DNA of 64,000 nucleotides from assembly GCA_022706085.1 (NCBI GenBank), contig JAKJDF010000002.1:134372-198371 (forward strand), given 5' to 3'. Positions within the stretch are counted from its first letter, which is position 1; each line of letters starts with the position of its first letter. This document shows positions 8,848-16,294 of this stretch, one piece after another. The notes beneath the pieces are model-generated. The model saw only the letters and a list, made by a program, of their open reading frames with translations. It searched no databases and was not told the origin of the DNA. The position numbers were made by a program, and so were the translations under genes. The stretch comes from Candidatus Latescibacterota bacterium (GTDB lineage: Bacteria > Latescibacterota > MWCZ01).

Positions 8848-9861
8848 TCACCTGCACGCTTCCCGTTCTATGCGGTGCACCTCTTCCATTTTCCTGTCCA
8901 GCCAATCCCGGTGGACGCCGGCATAGTTCAACGATCTCAGCCTCCGGGCAATTTCGCAGGCTTCGTCGCGTCTGCCCTGCTGGAGGCGAAGTTTCGCGAT
9001 CCATCGCTCATACTTCATCACGACGAACGGCCGCGCGCGTTCATCCGGAGAAAGGCCGTTCATGATCCGGCCGAAAAGCGCTCCCGCGCGGACGTAGTCA
9101 CCCTTCTCCTGGTATGCACGCGCAATGATTTCCAGGAAGAACCGGCTCGTAGGATACTTCGCGACATACGGTTGCACGAGTGCAATCGCATCGTCGTAGC
9201 GGCGCTCCGACATGTAGATCCAGGCCAGCGTCTGTTCGGCACCACCGTCGGAAAGGACGCCCATCCGCACGGCCTGCTCGAGCATGCGAATCCCATCCCT
9301 CCCCTCCTGAGCAGTGGCGAACGGCCACGGAAGCTTTTTCGACTTCCAGTGCTTGTACTTCCCTATCGCAATGAGTGGATCGGCGAAACTCGGGTCGGCC
9401 GCCCGGGCTTTTTCGAGTTCCGCCATCCCTGATGAGGCGTCGGTCAGCAGGCTGCCGATATTCCGACCGATACCTTCGACGTAGCTCCGATAGAGTGCTC
9501 GGTACGCGAGAGCACTTCCCTTATAGAAAAGCGCGCGCGCGTCGTTCGGATTCCGCGCGAGATCCCGATTCGCCGAGGTGACAACCGCGTCAACCTGACT
9601 CCTGAACGCACGATTGAGCGAATCCGCGATTCCGTAGTCATCAATCCATGTGAACAGCAGCACCAGTTCCTGGAACTGCAAATCAGTGGCGGCTGGATAC
9701 TGGCGCTGAAGGGCGTTGAGCCTCGCCTGGGCTTCCGGGTACCGATGGATAAGAATGAGATCGCTGATATCATTTACGACTGACTGGTATGCCTGCGCTG
9801 AGACGTTGGCAGGGCCGAGCGCCATGAGCGAGGCAAAAAGACAGATGCGGAGGAATCGCAT
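8848..9861 (-). CDS. Exported TPR-type protein
   Basis: The 337-aa product begins MRFLRICLFASLMALGPANVSA, a typical signal peptide with cleavage near AQA. The rest is helical with TPR-like repeats, for example RYPEAQARLNALQRQYP, PNDARALFYKGSALAYRAL and RRYDDAIALVQPYVAKYPTS. TPR arrays mediate protein contacts, so a periplasmic or outer-membrane scaffold role is likely. ATG 9861 is chosen over GTG 9867. It converges on the esterase gene and stands alone on its strand. Confidence 0.75.
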   Translation of the reverse strand: MRFLRICLFASLMALGPANVSAQAYQSVVNDISDLILIHRYPEAQARLNALQRQYPAATDLQFQELVLLFTWIDDYGIADSLNRAFRSQVDAVVTSANRDLARNPNDARALFYKGSALAYRALYRSYVEGIGRNIGSLLTDASSGMAELEKARAADPSFADPLIAIGKYKHWKSKKLPWPFATAQEGRDGIRMLEQAVRMGVLSDGGAEQTLAWIYMSERRYDDAIALVQPYVAKYPTSRFFLEIIARAYQEKGDYVRAGALFGRIMNGLSPDERARPFVVMKYERWIAKLRLQQGRRDEACEIARRLRSLNYAGVHRDWLDRKMEEVHRIEREACR

Positions 9862-10189
9862 TTTCACGTGCCGTTACCGGACCTTTCCAATGAACATATC
9901 ATGAGGACTTTTTCTAGAATACCGGACGCGTTCGCAGTACGTTCCCTGCAAATCCAGGGCCACATCCCTTCCAAACGGCGGCAAGACGTCCATCGAAAGA
10001 CACGCACGCCTCAGGGGAGAGTGAAGGTACGCCGTTCACCGTTCGACGTTATTCGGGCAGCTCCTTGACAAAAGGTAAGGAAAGAATATACTTAAGGCAT
10101 TCGGCACACGTGCCTGCGCGAAAGAGATCTGAATCGGCGCGCATTGCTTCAGGTGGATCATCTCACACACAACAAGGGAGGATATTGCC
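9862..10189. other. Intergenic region upstream of the DHH gene
   Basis: This 328-base gap separates two divergent genes. It holds the sigma70-type promoter described at 10065-10092 for the right-hand gene. I see no further gene, repeat or RNA signature in it. Confidence 0.6.
10065..10092 (+). promoter_or_regulatory. Sigma70-type promoter for the DHH phosphoesterase gene
   Basis: A consensus TTGACA (10065-10070) is followed after 16 bases by TATACT (10087-10092), five of six bases of the -10 consensus. Initiation near 10099 would give a leader of about 90 bases before ATG 10190. Confidence 0.75.
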
Positions 10190-11080
10190 ATGCGTCTCAT
10201 CACTCGTGGCGATCTTGATGGTCTGACCAGCGCGGTTCTGATCACATCAATGGAGAAGATCGACAGCATCGAACTGGTGCACCCGAAAGACATGCAGGAC
10301 GGGAAGGTCGAGGTTACGGGAAACGATATCGTGGTGAATCTCCCCTTCCATCCGAAAGCGGCAATGTGGTTCGACCATCATTTCGGGTACGATGCCCAGG
10401 AAGTGCCGGCAAAGTTCAAGGGCAAATATGGTGTTTCGCCCAGCGCAGCGCGGCTTGTGTTCGAGTACTACAACCATCCGAGCCTTGACAAATTCGGAGA
10501 GCTGGTAGGCGAAACGGACCGGGTCGACGCGGCACAACTGACGCTGGACGACATTCTCCACCCGAAGCGCTACATTCTGCTCTCTTACACGCTTGACCCC
10601 CGCACGGGCCTTGGCGGTGCCTTCCGTTCCTATTTCATGCACCTTCTCGACTGGCTTAAGGTTCACCCGATCGGCGAAGTTCTGAAGATGCCGGAAGTCA
10701 AGGAAAAAGTTGATACGATCCTGAAAAATGAGAAGGATTTCCAGAAAGCTTTGAAGAAACACTCGAAGCTGGATGGAAACATTGTGGTGACGGACTTCAG
10801 GCGTCTGGCGGAGCGGCCGGTGGGGAACAGATTCGTGGTGTACGCCCTGTACCCCGAGGCAAACGTCTGGATGAACCTTTTCAAGGGCAGGACAGCCGAC
10901 ATCACGGTGGTTTCGCTGGGCCACAGCATCCTGAACCGCACCTGCAATACGAATATCGGTCAACTGTTGAGCACATTCGGCGGCGGCGGCCACCGCGGAG
11001 CCGGTACGTGTCAGGTCCCCTCGAAAAGTGCCGGACGCGTCATCAAGAAAATCAAAGAGATACTGAAAGCAAACGGCTGA
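10190..11080 (+). CDS. DHH-family phosphoesterase-like protein
   Basis: The 296-aa protein opens with MRLITRGDLDGLTSAVLI, a version of the DHH N-terminal metal site, has the name-giving DHH at residues 62-64 (MWFDHHFG), and ends with the DHHA1 substrate-binding motif GGGGHRGAGTC near residue 265. The family includes nanoRNases, cyclic-di-AMP phosphodiesterases and exopolyphosphatases that cleave phosphoester or phosphoanhydride bonds with Mn. Exact substrate is not evident. GGGAGG upstream supports the start. A good promoter precedes it and a hairpin follows the stop. Confidence 0.88.
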   Translation: MRLITRGDLDGLTSAVLITSMEKIDSIELVHPKDMQDGKVEVTGNDIVVNLPFHPKAAMWFDHHFGYDAQEVPAKFKGKYGVSPSAARLVFEYYNHPSLDKFGELVGETDRVDAAQLTLDDILHPKRYILLSYTLDPRTGLGGAFRSYFMHLLDWLKVHPIGEVLKMPEVKEKVDTILKNEKDFQKALKKHSKLDGNIVVTDFRRLAERPVGNRFVVYALYPEANVWMNLFKGRTADITVVSLGHSILNRTCNTNIGQLLSTFGGGGHRGAGTCQVPSKSAGRVIKKIKEILKANG

Positions 11081-11090
11081 AATCATGCCA

Positions 11091-11122
11091 GAGGGCGCTT
11101 GCCAGTGGTCGCAGGCGCCCTC
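11091..11122 (+). terminator. Hairpin after the DHH gene, no T-run
   Basis: GAGGGCGC (11091-11098) pairs perfectly with GCGCCCTC (11115-11122), starting 10 bases after the stop. There is no T tract, so it may be an mRNA-stabilising or partial attenuation structure in front of the glycosylase gene. Confidence 0.4.
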
Positions 11123-11154
11123 GCCCACAACCCCGCGTTCCCTTTGTCTCCACC

Positions 11155-11766
11155 ATGATACATGCGTTCCCGCGCAGACTGTACAAAGCTGACACGGCAG
11201 AAGCGGCACGTAGGCTGCTCGGTTGCAGACTTGTCCGCGAGGTTGACGGCGAGCGTATGGCGGGTATCATTGTGGAAACGGAGGCTTACCTCGGTACGGA
11301 AGACCTTGGCTGTCACTCGGCGCGAGGCAGAACCAACCGGACCGAAGTAATGTTCGGGCCGCCGGGACACGCCTATGTCTACCTGATCTACGGCATGTAT
11401 TATTGTCTCAATGTCGTGACGCGACCGGAGGGCGATCCTCAGGCGGTCCTCATCCGCGCGATGGAACCCGTCGAGGGGTTGGAGCGGATGCGCGGGAACA
11501 GGAGTCGGAGGCGGCGCAGAAGCTCGCCGGCTGACCGCGAACTCGCGAACGGGCCGGGGAAGCTCTGTGAGGCGCTGGGGATTGATGGAAGCTTCAACGG
11601 CATTGATCTGGCGGGCAAGGCACTCCGGATCGAGCTGATGCCACCTGTTCCCGACCGGGACGTCGCCGCTGGCCCGCGCATCGGTATCGCGTACGCGGGG
11701 GAATGGGCGGACAAACCCCTGCGCTTCTGGATACGGGGAAATCCGTGCGTTTCCACGAAAGAATGA
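11155..11766 (+). CDS. mpg: DNA-3-methyladenine glycosylase (Mpg/AAG family)
   Basis: The 203-aa protein matches the AAG fold and length. It has the LLGCRLVRE start, the catalytic GIIVETEAYLG (the Glu in this segment activates water), CHSARGRTNRTEVMFGPPGHAYVYLIYGMYYCLNVV with the base-flipping and DNA-intercalating region, then VLIRAMEPVEGLERM and LANGPGKLCEALGID. It removes alkylated and deaminated purines at the start of base-excision repair. ATG 11155 fits the family start. The ribosome site is weak. An unusual RSRRRRRSS run lies just before ADRELANGPG. Confidence 0.95.
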   Translation: MIHAFPRRLYKADTAEAARRLLGCRLVREVDGERMAGIIVETEAYLGTEDLGCHSARGRTNRTEVMFGPPGHAYVYLIYGMYYCLNVVTRPEGDPQAVLIRAMEPVEGLERMRGNRSRRRRRSSPADRELANGPGKLCEALGIDGSFNGIDLAGKALRIELMPPVPDRDVAAGPRIGIAYAGEWADKPLRFWIRGNPCVSTKE

Positions 11767-11793
11767 CAACGCGGGCTGAAAGGGGCATTGGCC

Positions 11794-12939
11794 GTGAGCG
11801 TCACATATCAGCTTCCCAATTGCAGGGTCTCCGCTGACCCGCCTGTTCTCGTCGGTGGCCAGGAAGGTTACTTCTGGTTCCCACACCTGTTCCGTCTGAC
11901 AGGGAACCGCATTCTGTGCGAAGTTACCGTAACTGCCGACGAGGCACAGGGCGACTGGCCGGCGGTGCTCTTTCTTTCCGAGGACAGAGGAGCACACTGG
12001 CGCCGCGTCGCACATCTGGTGACTGCAGGACCCGCCGCGACCAGACTCGGACCCGGAACCATGCTTCTCATGCCGTACGAGAACTGGCCCTTCGCGCCGG
12101 GCGACAGGCGCAACACGCGCGCGAACGGCACGATTCTTCGAGATTCGGCACAGGGAGGGCTGGACGTTGAACCTGCCGCGGTGACCTTCCACGGGTTCCC
12201 CCGGGATCTTGCGGATTACCACAAAGGCGAGCTCGCGCTCTTCACCAACGGCAACCTCCTGCCAACCCGGGATGGAGGCCTCCTTTCGACCGTCTACGCA
12301 ACATTCGCGGGCGAAACGAAGTACGATCTGCTGGCCATGGTGAGTTACGACCGGGGGTTTTCCTGGCAGTTCCGTTCCGTCGCCGCGGTTGGCGGAGAGA
12401 TACCGGACGCCCCCGAAGGTGCGGATGAGTCAAACCTGCTGAGACTGGCGGATGGCCGTATCCTGTGCGTGTTCCGCGTTGGAAGCCGCCACGAGTTCCA
12501 CCGTGTGCTGAGCGAAGACGAAGGACACACGTGGACCAGACCGGAGGCCGTTCGCGGAGCCTGGTCGGTCGAGCCCCGGATGGTGCGGCTCGAAAATGGT
12601 CTGATCGCACTTACCGGCGGAAGGGAGGGGCTGTTCCTTTTCGTCTGTGCCGATGGCGAGGGGAACACATGGGAACGCGTCAATCTGGGAGCCCACCACA
12701 ACGCAACGTACCCGGATCCGGCAATGCATTTTTCGGACGTGTTTCTAGAGGCGAGGGAAACGCCGAACCCGCCAGAAAGCACCGCCTATACCGGAATGGT
12801 TCCGGCAGGTCCGGAGGAGGTGCTCATCGCGTATGATCGAACGGGCAACGGGTGGGATGGAGCGCCGGGCCCTCGCGGGGCGGTAGACGCCGTGTTTGTC
12901 GTGCGAGTCCATCTCGAACGCGCGGAGCGGAAAGAGTGA
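11794..12939 (+). CDS. Sialidase-like BNR/Asp-box protein, cytoplasmic
   Basis: This 381-aa predicted beta-propeller has four Asp-box-like motifs of the S-x-D-x-G-x-x-W type: SEDRGAHW, SYDRGFSW, SEDEGHTW and the weaker ADGEGNTW. These mark the exo-alpha-sialidase/BNR superfamily, whose members cleave sialic acid or related glycans, although many Asp-box proteins have other roles. GTG 11794 is preferred because GGGG lies eight bases upstream; TTG 11788 is too close. I see no signal peptide. The stop overlaps the next start (GTGA), so translation is coupled to the Hsp70-like membrane protein. Confidence 0.75.
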   Translation: MSVTYQLPNCRVSADPPVLVGGQEGYFWFPHLFRLTGNRILCEVTVTADEAQGDWPAVLFLSEDRGAHWRRVAHLVTAGPAATRLGPGTMLLMPYENWPFAPGDRRNTRANGTILRDSAQGGLDVEPAAVTFHGFPRDLADYHKGELALFTNGNLLPTRDGGLLSTVYATFAGETKYDLLAMVSYDRGFSWQFRSVAAVGGEIPDAPEGADESNLLRLADGRILCVFRVGSRHEFHRVLSEDEGHTWTRPEAVRGAWSVEPRMVRLENGLIALTGGREGLFLFVCADGEGNTWERVNLGAHHNATYPDPAMHFSDVFLEARETPNPPESTAYTGMVPAGPEEVLIAYDRTGNGWDGAPGPRGAVDAVFVVRVHLERAERKE

Positions 12940-13487
12940 CGACGACAATATGGAGCCTGTCACTGGCTCTTATCGCGTGTGCCGTAGTGGCGTATCTGCT
13001 CCATCGACGGAGGCGGGACATTTCTGCACGTCCTGTCTCCCGCGAGGGGTTTCCCGTCGGGGTCGGCGGCTTCACTCCCCAGCCACTCAAACCCCGATTG
13101 CAGGTGGAGGATTGGGATGGATACAGCGGCCTCCAGGCGGCCCTGTGCGTCAAGCTCACCGATGGGACGTTTGTTCCCATCATCGAAGCAGGAACGGTTC
13201 CTCCCGCCAGCCGCGTCCAGACCCTTTCCACCGCCCGGGCGGACCAGGAGCAGGTTCCCGTCGTTCTGTATTCCGTGGTGCCGGGTGCTACGAACCATGC
13301 CGCGCTGGTTCAGGAGCTGCTCGTCGGGCCGGTGCCCAGAACCGGGGAGGACATTCGCCCGGTTGACCTTGTCTGCACCGTTGACGAGGACGGAACCGTC
13401 TGGACACGGGCGGAAGACACGCAGGGGCATGACATCCCCTGTAGCGTCATGATTCGGGGAGAACGGAGAATACCGGTCAGGCCCTGA
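12936..13487 (+). CDS. Membrane-anchored Hsp70 substrate-binding-domain-like protein
   Basis: The 183-aa product starts at GTG inside the previous stop. Residues 5-22 form one membrane helix followed by LLHRRRR, so the body should face the cytoplasm. Residues about 67-173 follow the beta-sandwich substrate-binding domain of DnaK/HscA in order: GTFVPIIEAGTVPP corresponds to the GG-x-x-x-x-I-x-x-N-T-x-I-P segment, LSTARADQEQV to F-S-T-A-x-D-x-Q, LVQELLVGPVPR to the L-G-x-F-x-L-x-G-I-P-P segment, and VDEDGTVWTRAED to the I-D-x-x-G-I-x-x-V-x-A-x-D strand. No ATPase domain and no helical lid are present. Homology is my reading by eye. A role in holding peptides at the membrane is inferred. Confidence 0.6.
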   Translation: MTTTIWSLSLALIACAVVAYLLHRRRRDISARPVSREGFPVGVGGFTPQPLKPRLQVEDWDGYSGLQAALCVKLTDGTFVPIIEAGTVPPASRVQTLSTARADQEQVPVVLYSVVPGATNHAALVQELLVGPVPRTGEDIRPVDLVCTVDEDGTVWTRAEDTQGHDIPCSVMIRGERRIPVRP

Positions 13488-13531
13488 AAAGAGAAATCGT
13501 GGAAACGCAGACGCATTCCCACGATTCTCTT
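13488..13531. terminator. Bidirectional terminator between convergent genes
   Basis: AAGAGAAATCGTGG (13489-13502) pairs with CCACGATTCTCTT (13519-13531) with one bulged base. On the minus strand it is followed by a T-rich run, fitting the end of the YugP-type gene. On the plus strand it sits right after the Hsp70-like gene. Confidence 0.65.
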
Positions 13532-13550
13532 CGCGCAGCGGTCGGGAGGA

Positions 13551-14252
13551 TCAATCCCGCGACATCGCATTTCTCAGGATGATAAGGCGCAGCAGGTTCA
13601 TCAGCGCCATTGTGGCAGACGCGACATACGTAAGGGCAGCCGCCCGCAGAACCGCCTTCGCCCCGGGTATTTCGTCCGCCGCCAGCATTCCGCTGTCTTC
13701 AAGAATCGCCAGCGCACGCTTCGACGCGTTGAATTCGACGGGCAATGTGACTATGTGGAACAGAAGGGCAAAAAGAAACAGCGCGATACCGAGATCCATG
13801 AAGAACAATCCGAGGCCCTTGCCGAACAAAAGCCCGATGAAAAAGAGCGGGAAGGCCGCCGTCGAGCCAATGTTGGCGACAGGCACGAGGCGGGAGCGCC
13901 ACGTTACGGGCTGATATCCGTGCGCATGCTGCAACGCGTGACCGACTTCGTGTGCGGCGACGGCAAGGCTTGCCACCGAATAGCTGGCGTAGTTGCTGTC
14001 GGAGAGGTTCACTGTTTTTGACGAGGGATCGTAGTGATCGGACAGGTGTCCACTCACATGGCCGACTTCCACGTCGTTCAGCATGTTCTGCCTGAGTATC
14101 TGCGTCGCAACGGCACGTCCGGTGAGCCGCGAGCGAGACGGGATCTGGCTGTACCGATTGAACGTCGAGCTCACCTTCCACTGCGCCCAGATCGCGAATG
14201 CGAGTGCGGGGAGAAGGAGAAGCATCGTCGGATCGAAAAACATCGGGAACAT
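13551..14252 (-). CDS. Membrane zinc metallopeptidase, YugP type
   Basis: The 233-aa protein has an N-terminal membrane segment (residues about 9-24), the zinc motif HEVGH at 101-105 within AVAAHEVGHALQHAHGY, and two or three further hydrophobic helices after residue 125 (FPLFFIGLLFG, FLFALLFHIVTL). This is the Zn_peptidase_2/YugP family of putative membrane-bound neutral proteases. FNASKRALAILEDSGML is also a conserved family segment. Substrates are not known. It converges on the Hsp70-like gene and has a possible promoter at 14315-14344. Confidence 0.92.
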   Translation of the reverse strand: MFPMFFDPTMLLLLPALAFAIWAQWKVSSTFNRYSQIPSRSRLTGRAVATQILRQNMLNDVEVGHVSGHLSDHYDPSSKTVNLSDSNYASYSVASLAVAAHEVGHALQHAHGYQPVTWRSRLVPVANIGSTAAFPLFFIGLLFGKGLGLFFMDLGIALFLFALLFHIVTLPVEFNASKRALAILEDSGMLAADEIPGAKAVLRAAALTYVASATMALMNLLRLIILRNAMSRD

Positions 14253-14314
14253 GTATTTTGCTCCTGGAAAATGGTCCGTTGTTGCAGTTGTCTGGTTTGC
14301 CTACCCACTGTATG

Positions 14315-14344
14315 TACTTACATGGGAAATCCCGCATGTGTCAA
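14315..14344 (-). promoter_or_regulatory. Possible promoter of the YugP-type protease gene
   Basis: Reading the minus strand, TTGACA (14344-14339) is followed after 18 bases by TAAGTA (14320-14315). The -35 is perfect but the -10 is poor, so this is a tentative call. Confidence 0.35.
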
Positions 14345-14447
14345 GGCGACATGCGATATCATCCGTTGAAGCCTGCGAGAATTGAACGCAAATCCCGTGC
14401 CCGGGGTTCCGGAACGGCGACTGCTCGCGAAGGGGGGGAGGCGGTTC

Positions 14448-15128
14448 ATGCCAGAGGTGGGAATTCTCATACCCGCGTATGAAGCCGGCCGGACGGTGGC
14501 GGGAGTGGTGTCCGCGTGCCGGGAGATTGCCGGAGCTTCCAGTATCATCGTCATTGATGACGGGTCCACGGACGATACGCTCGCGAAGGCGCGCGACGCC
14601 GGAGCGACGTGTATCCGCCACCCGCAGAACCGCGGCAAGGGTGCGGCACTGTGCACCGGTTTCACAGAAGCATCACGCCTGGGATGGGACGCCGCGATCA
14701 CGATAGATGCGGACGGGCAGCACGATCCAGTCGCAATTCCTACGTTCATCGAGGAGTACAACCGTTGCGGCCCCGGGATAATCATCGGCACGCGGCGCCG
14801 GACCGGTAAGATGCCTTTGGTTCGGAGGGCTTCAAACCGGTTGTCCTCGTCCGTCGTATCCTGGTTGGCGGGGCAACGCGTGCGGGACAGCCAGTCCGGG
14901 TACCGCCTTATCACCCGTGAGGTGTGGGAGACGGTTCCGTTGTCCACAAACCGGTACGATATGGAAACGGAGATGCTCGTCCGTGCGGCACGCCGGGGTT
15001 TTGCGATCTGCGCCGTCCCCATTCCGACCGTGTACGCGGATGAGACGAGCCATTTTCATCCGTTTCGCGATACCGCACGCGTGGTGCGGGTGCTGTGGCG
15101 CCTGTGGAGGGAGGCGCAGGGGAGATAG
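14448..15128 (+). CDS. Family 2 glycosyltransferase, dolichol-phosphate-mannose-synthase-like
   Basis: The 226-aa protein has the GT2/DPM1 core: GILIPAYEAGRTVAGVV, IVIDDGSTDDT, NRGKGAALCTGF, AITIDADGQHDP with the DxD site, and VRDSQSGYRLITREVWE. Such enzymes usually load a sugar onto a polyprenyl phosphate for later transfer to lipids, glycans or proteins. It has no C-terminal membrane helices, unlike GtrB-type enzymes. ATG 14448 follows GGGGGGAGG. Two hairpins follow the stop. Confidence 0.9.
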   Translation: MPEVGILIPAYEAGRTVAGVVSACREIAGASSIIVIDDGSTDDTLAKARDAGATCIRHPQNRGKGAALCTGFTEASRLGWDAAITIDADGQHDPVAIPTFIEEYNRCGPGIIIGTRRRTGKMPLVRRASNRLSSSVVSWLAGQRVRDSQSGYRLITREVWETVPLSTNRYDMETEMLVRAARRGFAICAVPIPTVYADETSHFHPFRDTARVVRVLWRLWREAQGR

Positions 15129-15158
15129 TGGTCCGCGGGCAGTTGGACAAGCGGACCA
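15129..15158 (+). other. Hairpin directly after the DPM1-like gene
   Basis: TGGTCCGC (15129-15136) begins right after the stop codon and pairs perfectly with GCGGACCA (15151-15158). It precedes the terminator at 15164, so the two form tandem stem-loops. Confidence 0.45.
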
Positions 15159-15163
15159 AACGC

Positions 15164-15200
15164 AGAGCGGCGAGTGTCGCAAGACACCCGCCGCTCTTTT
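15164..15200 (+). terminator. Strong rho-independent terminator
   Basis: A 15-base stem (15164-15178 with 15183-15197, one mismatch) closes on a GCAA tetraloop and runs into TTTT. It separates the DPM1-like gene from the convergent porin gene and may end transcripts in both directions. Confidence 0.85.
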
Positions 15201-15220
15201 GTTCATGAAACCCGGCAGAC

Positions 15221-16264
15221 TTAGAAGCTCACACCAACTGAGAACAGATGGTTGTTCCCCAGCTTCATGTAGTTCTGCCACGTGTAATCGAACTGGAGGT
15301 TGCTTCCGGCAATCGGAACTCCGATGCCGAGGCCGAGGACCGCGGAATCCGACGCGAGGCGGAGAGAGCTGTACGAGCCCATCGCTTCGGTCTGAACGAT
15401 GCGGTACCCCGCGCGCGCCGCGAGCTTCACCTGCGGCATGGCGTAGGTGTACTCGAGGCCACCGGAGAGATACTCGGGAGCATCAATCGGGTGTGCGCCT
15501 TCCAGCGACCCGGTAACCATCATCTGATCGGTGAACGTGAAGTCGTACGCCGTGCCGAGTTTGAACGCCTGCGGCAGTTCGTAGGCCATCGAGACGTCCT
15601 CAGCAACGGTTTCTGACTGGTTCGGGTTGTCATATTTGTTGTACTGCGTTACGAGACGTCCGCCGGAGAACTTCGCCGTGCGCCCGAAATTGGACAGCAC
15701 CGCGGAGAAACGCCAGTTGCAGAAGCCGGTGTAGTACAACGTTCCGACGTCCAGCGCGACGGTGGACGAGGACATGTCCCAGATACTCTCCCGGACGTAC
15801 TTCCCCGTAACACCGACGGAAAGGCGGTCGGTGAGCGGCTGTGCATAGGTGATACCGGCGACCCACGAACCGACATCAAACGTGATGCCAAGCTGGTTTG
15901 TGGGATCCTGGATGGTGGTAACCGGCATCTCGTCCATCATCATGGAGCCGAACTGGAAGCCCAACGCACCGCTCCCAAGCGGCATTGCCGCGGCGATGTA
16001 GTTGAAGCTGATGTCGGCGACATAGTTGACACGAGCGAGATTCAGGTTCATGCCGCGGATTCCGGCAATGCCAGCCGGGTTGTGGTACACGGCGTCGGCA
16101 CCCCTGCCGACGGAGCCATACGCGCCGCCCAGCGCTGTTGCGCGGGCGCTCGGGGAAATCTTGAGGAACTGCGCCCCCGAGCGGCCGATGTTCGACTGAG
16201 CGGATGCAACTCCGCACAGCGCAAGAGAAGCCAGGCCAGCGATGAGTATGCGATGATATCTCAT
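15221..16264 (-). CDS. PorV/PorQ-family outer-membrane barrel protein
   Basis: The 347-aa protein has a signal peptide (MRYHRILIAGLASLALCGVASA) and then the family hallmarks GAQFLKISPSARATALGGAY and ADAVYHNPAGIAG, followed by alternating beta strands ending in an aromatic SVGVSF. This FadL-like PorV/UPF0164 family forms a barrel and, in Bacteroidetes, shuttles type IX secretion cargo. Here it ends an operon with a TonB receptor and a large secreted protein with a FlgD-like C-terminal domain, which fits that role. ATG 16264 follows GGAAGGAG. No other type IX components are in this window. Confidence 0.85.
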   Translation of the reverse strand: MRYHRILIAGLASLALCGVASAQSNIGRSGAQFLKISPSARATALGGAYGSVGRGADAVYHNPAGIAGIRGMNLNLARVNYVADISFNYIAAAMPLGSGALGFQFGSMMMDEMPVTTIQDPTNQLGITFDVGSWVAGITYAQPLTDRLSVGVTGKYVRESIWDMSSSTVALDVGTLYYTGFCNWRFSAVLSNFGRTAKFSGGRLVTQYNKYDNPNQSETVAEDVSMAYELPQAFKLGTAYDFTFTDQMMVTGSLEGAHPIDAPEYLSGGLEYTYAMPQVKLAARAGYRIVQTEAMGSYSSLRLASDSAVLGLGIGVPIAGSNLQFDYTWQNYMKLGNNHLFSVGVSF

Positions 16265-16294
16265 GGATGTCACTCCTTCCGTCATCCGATTGGC

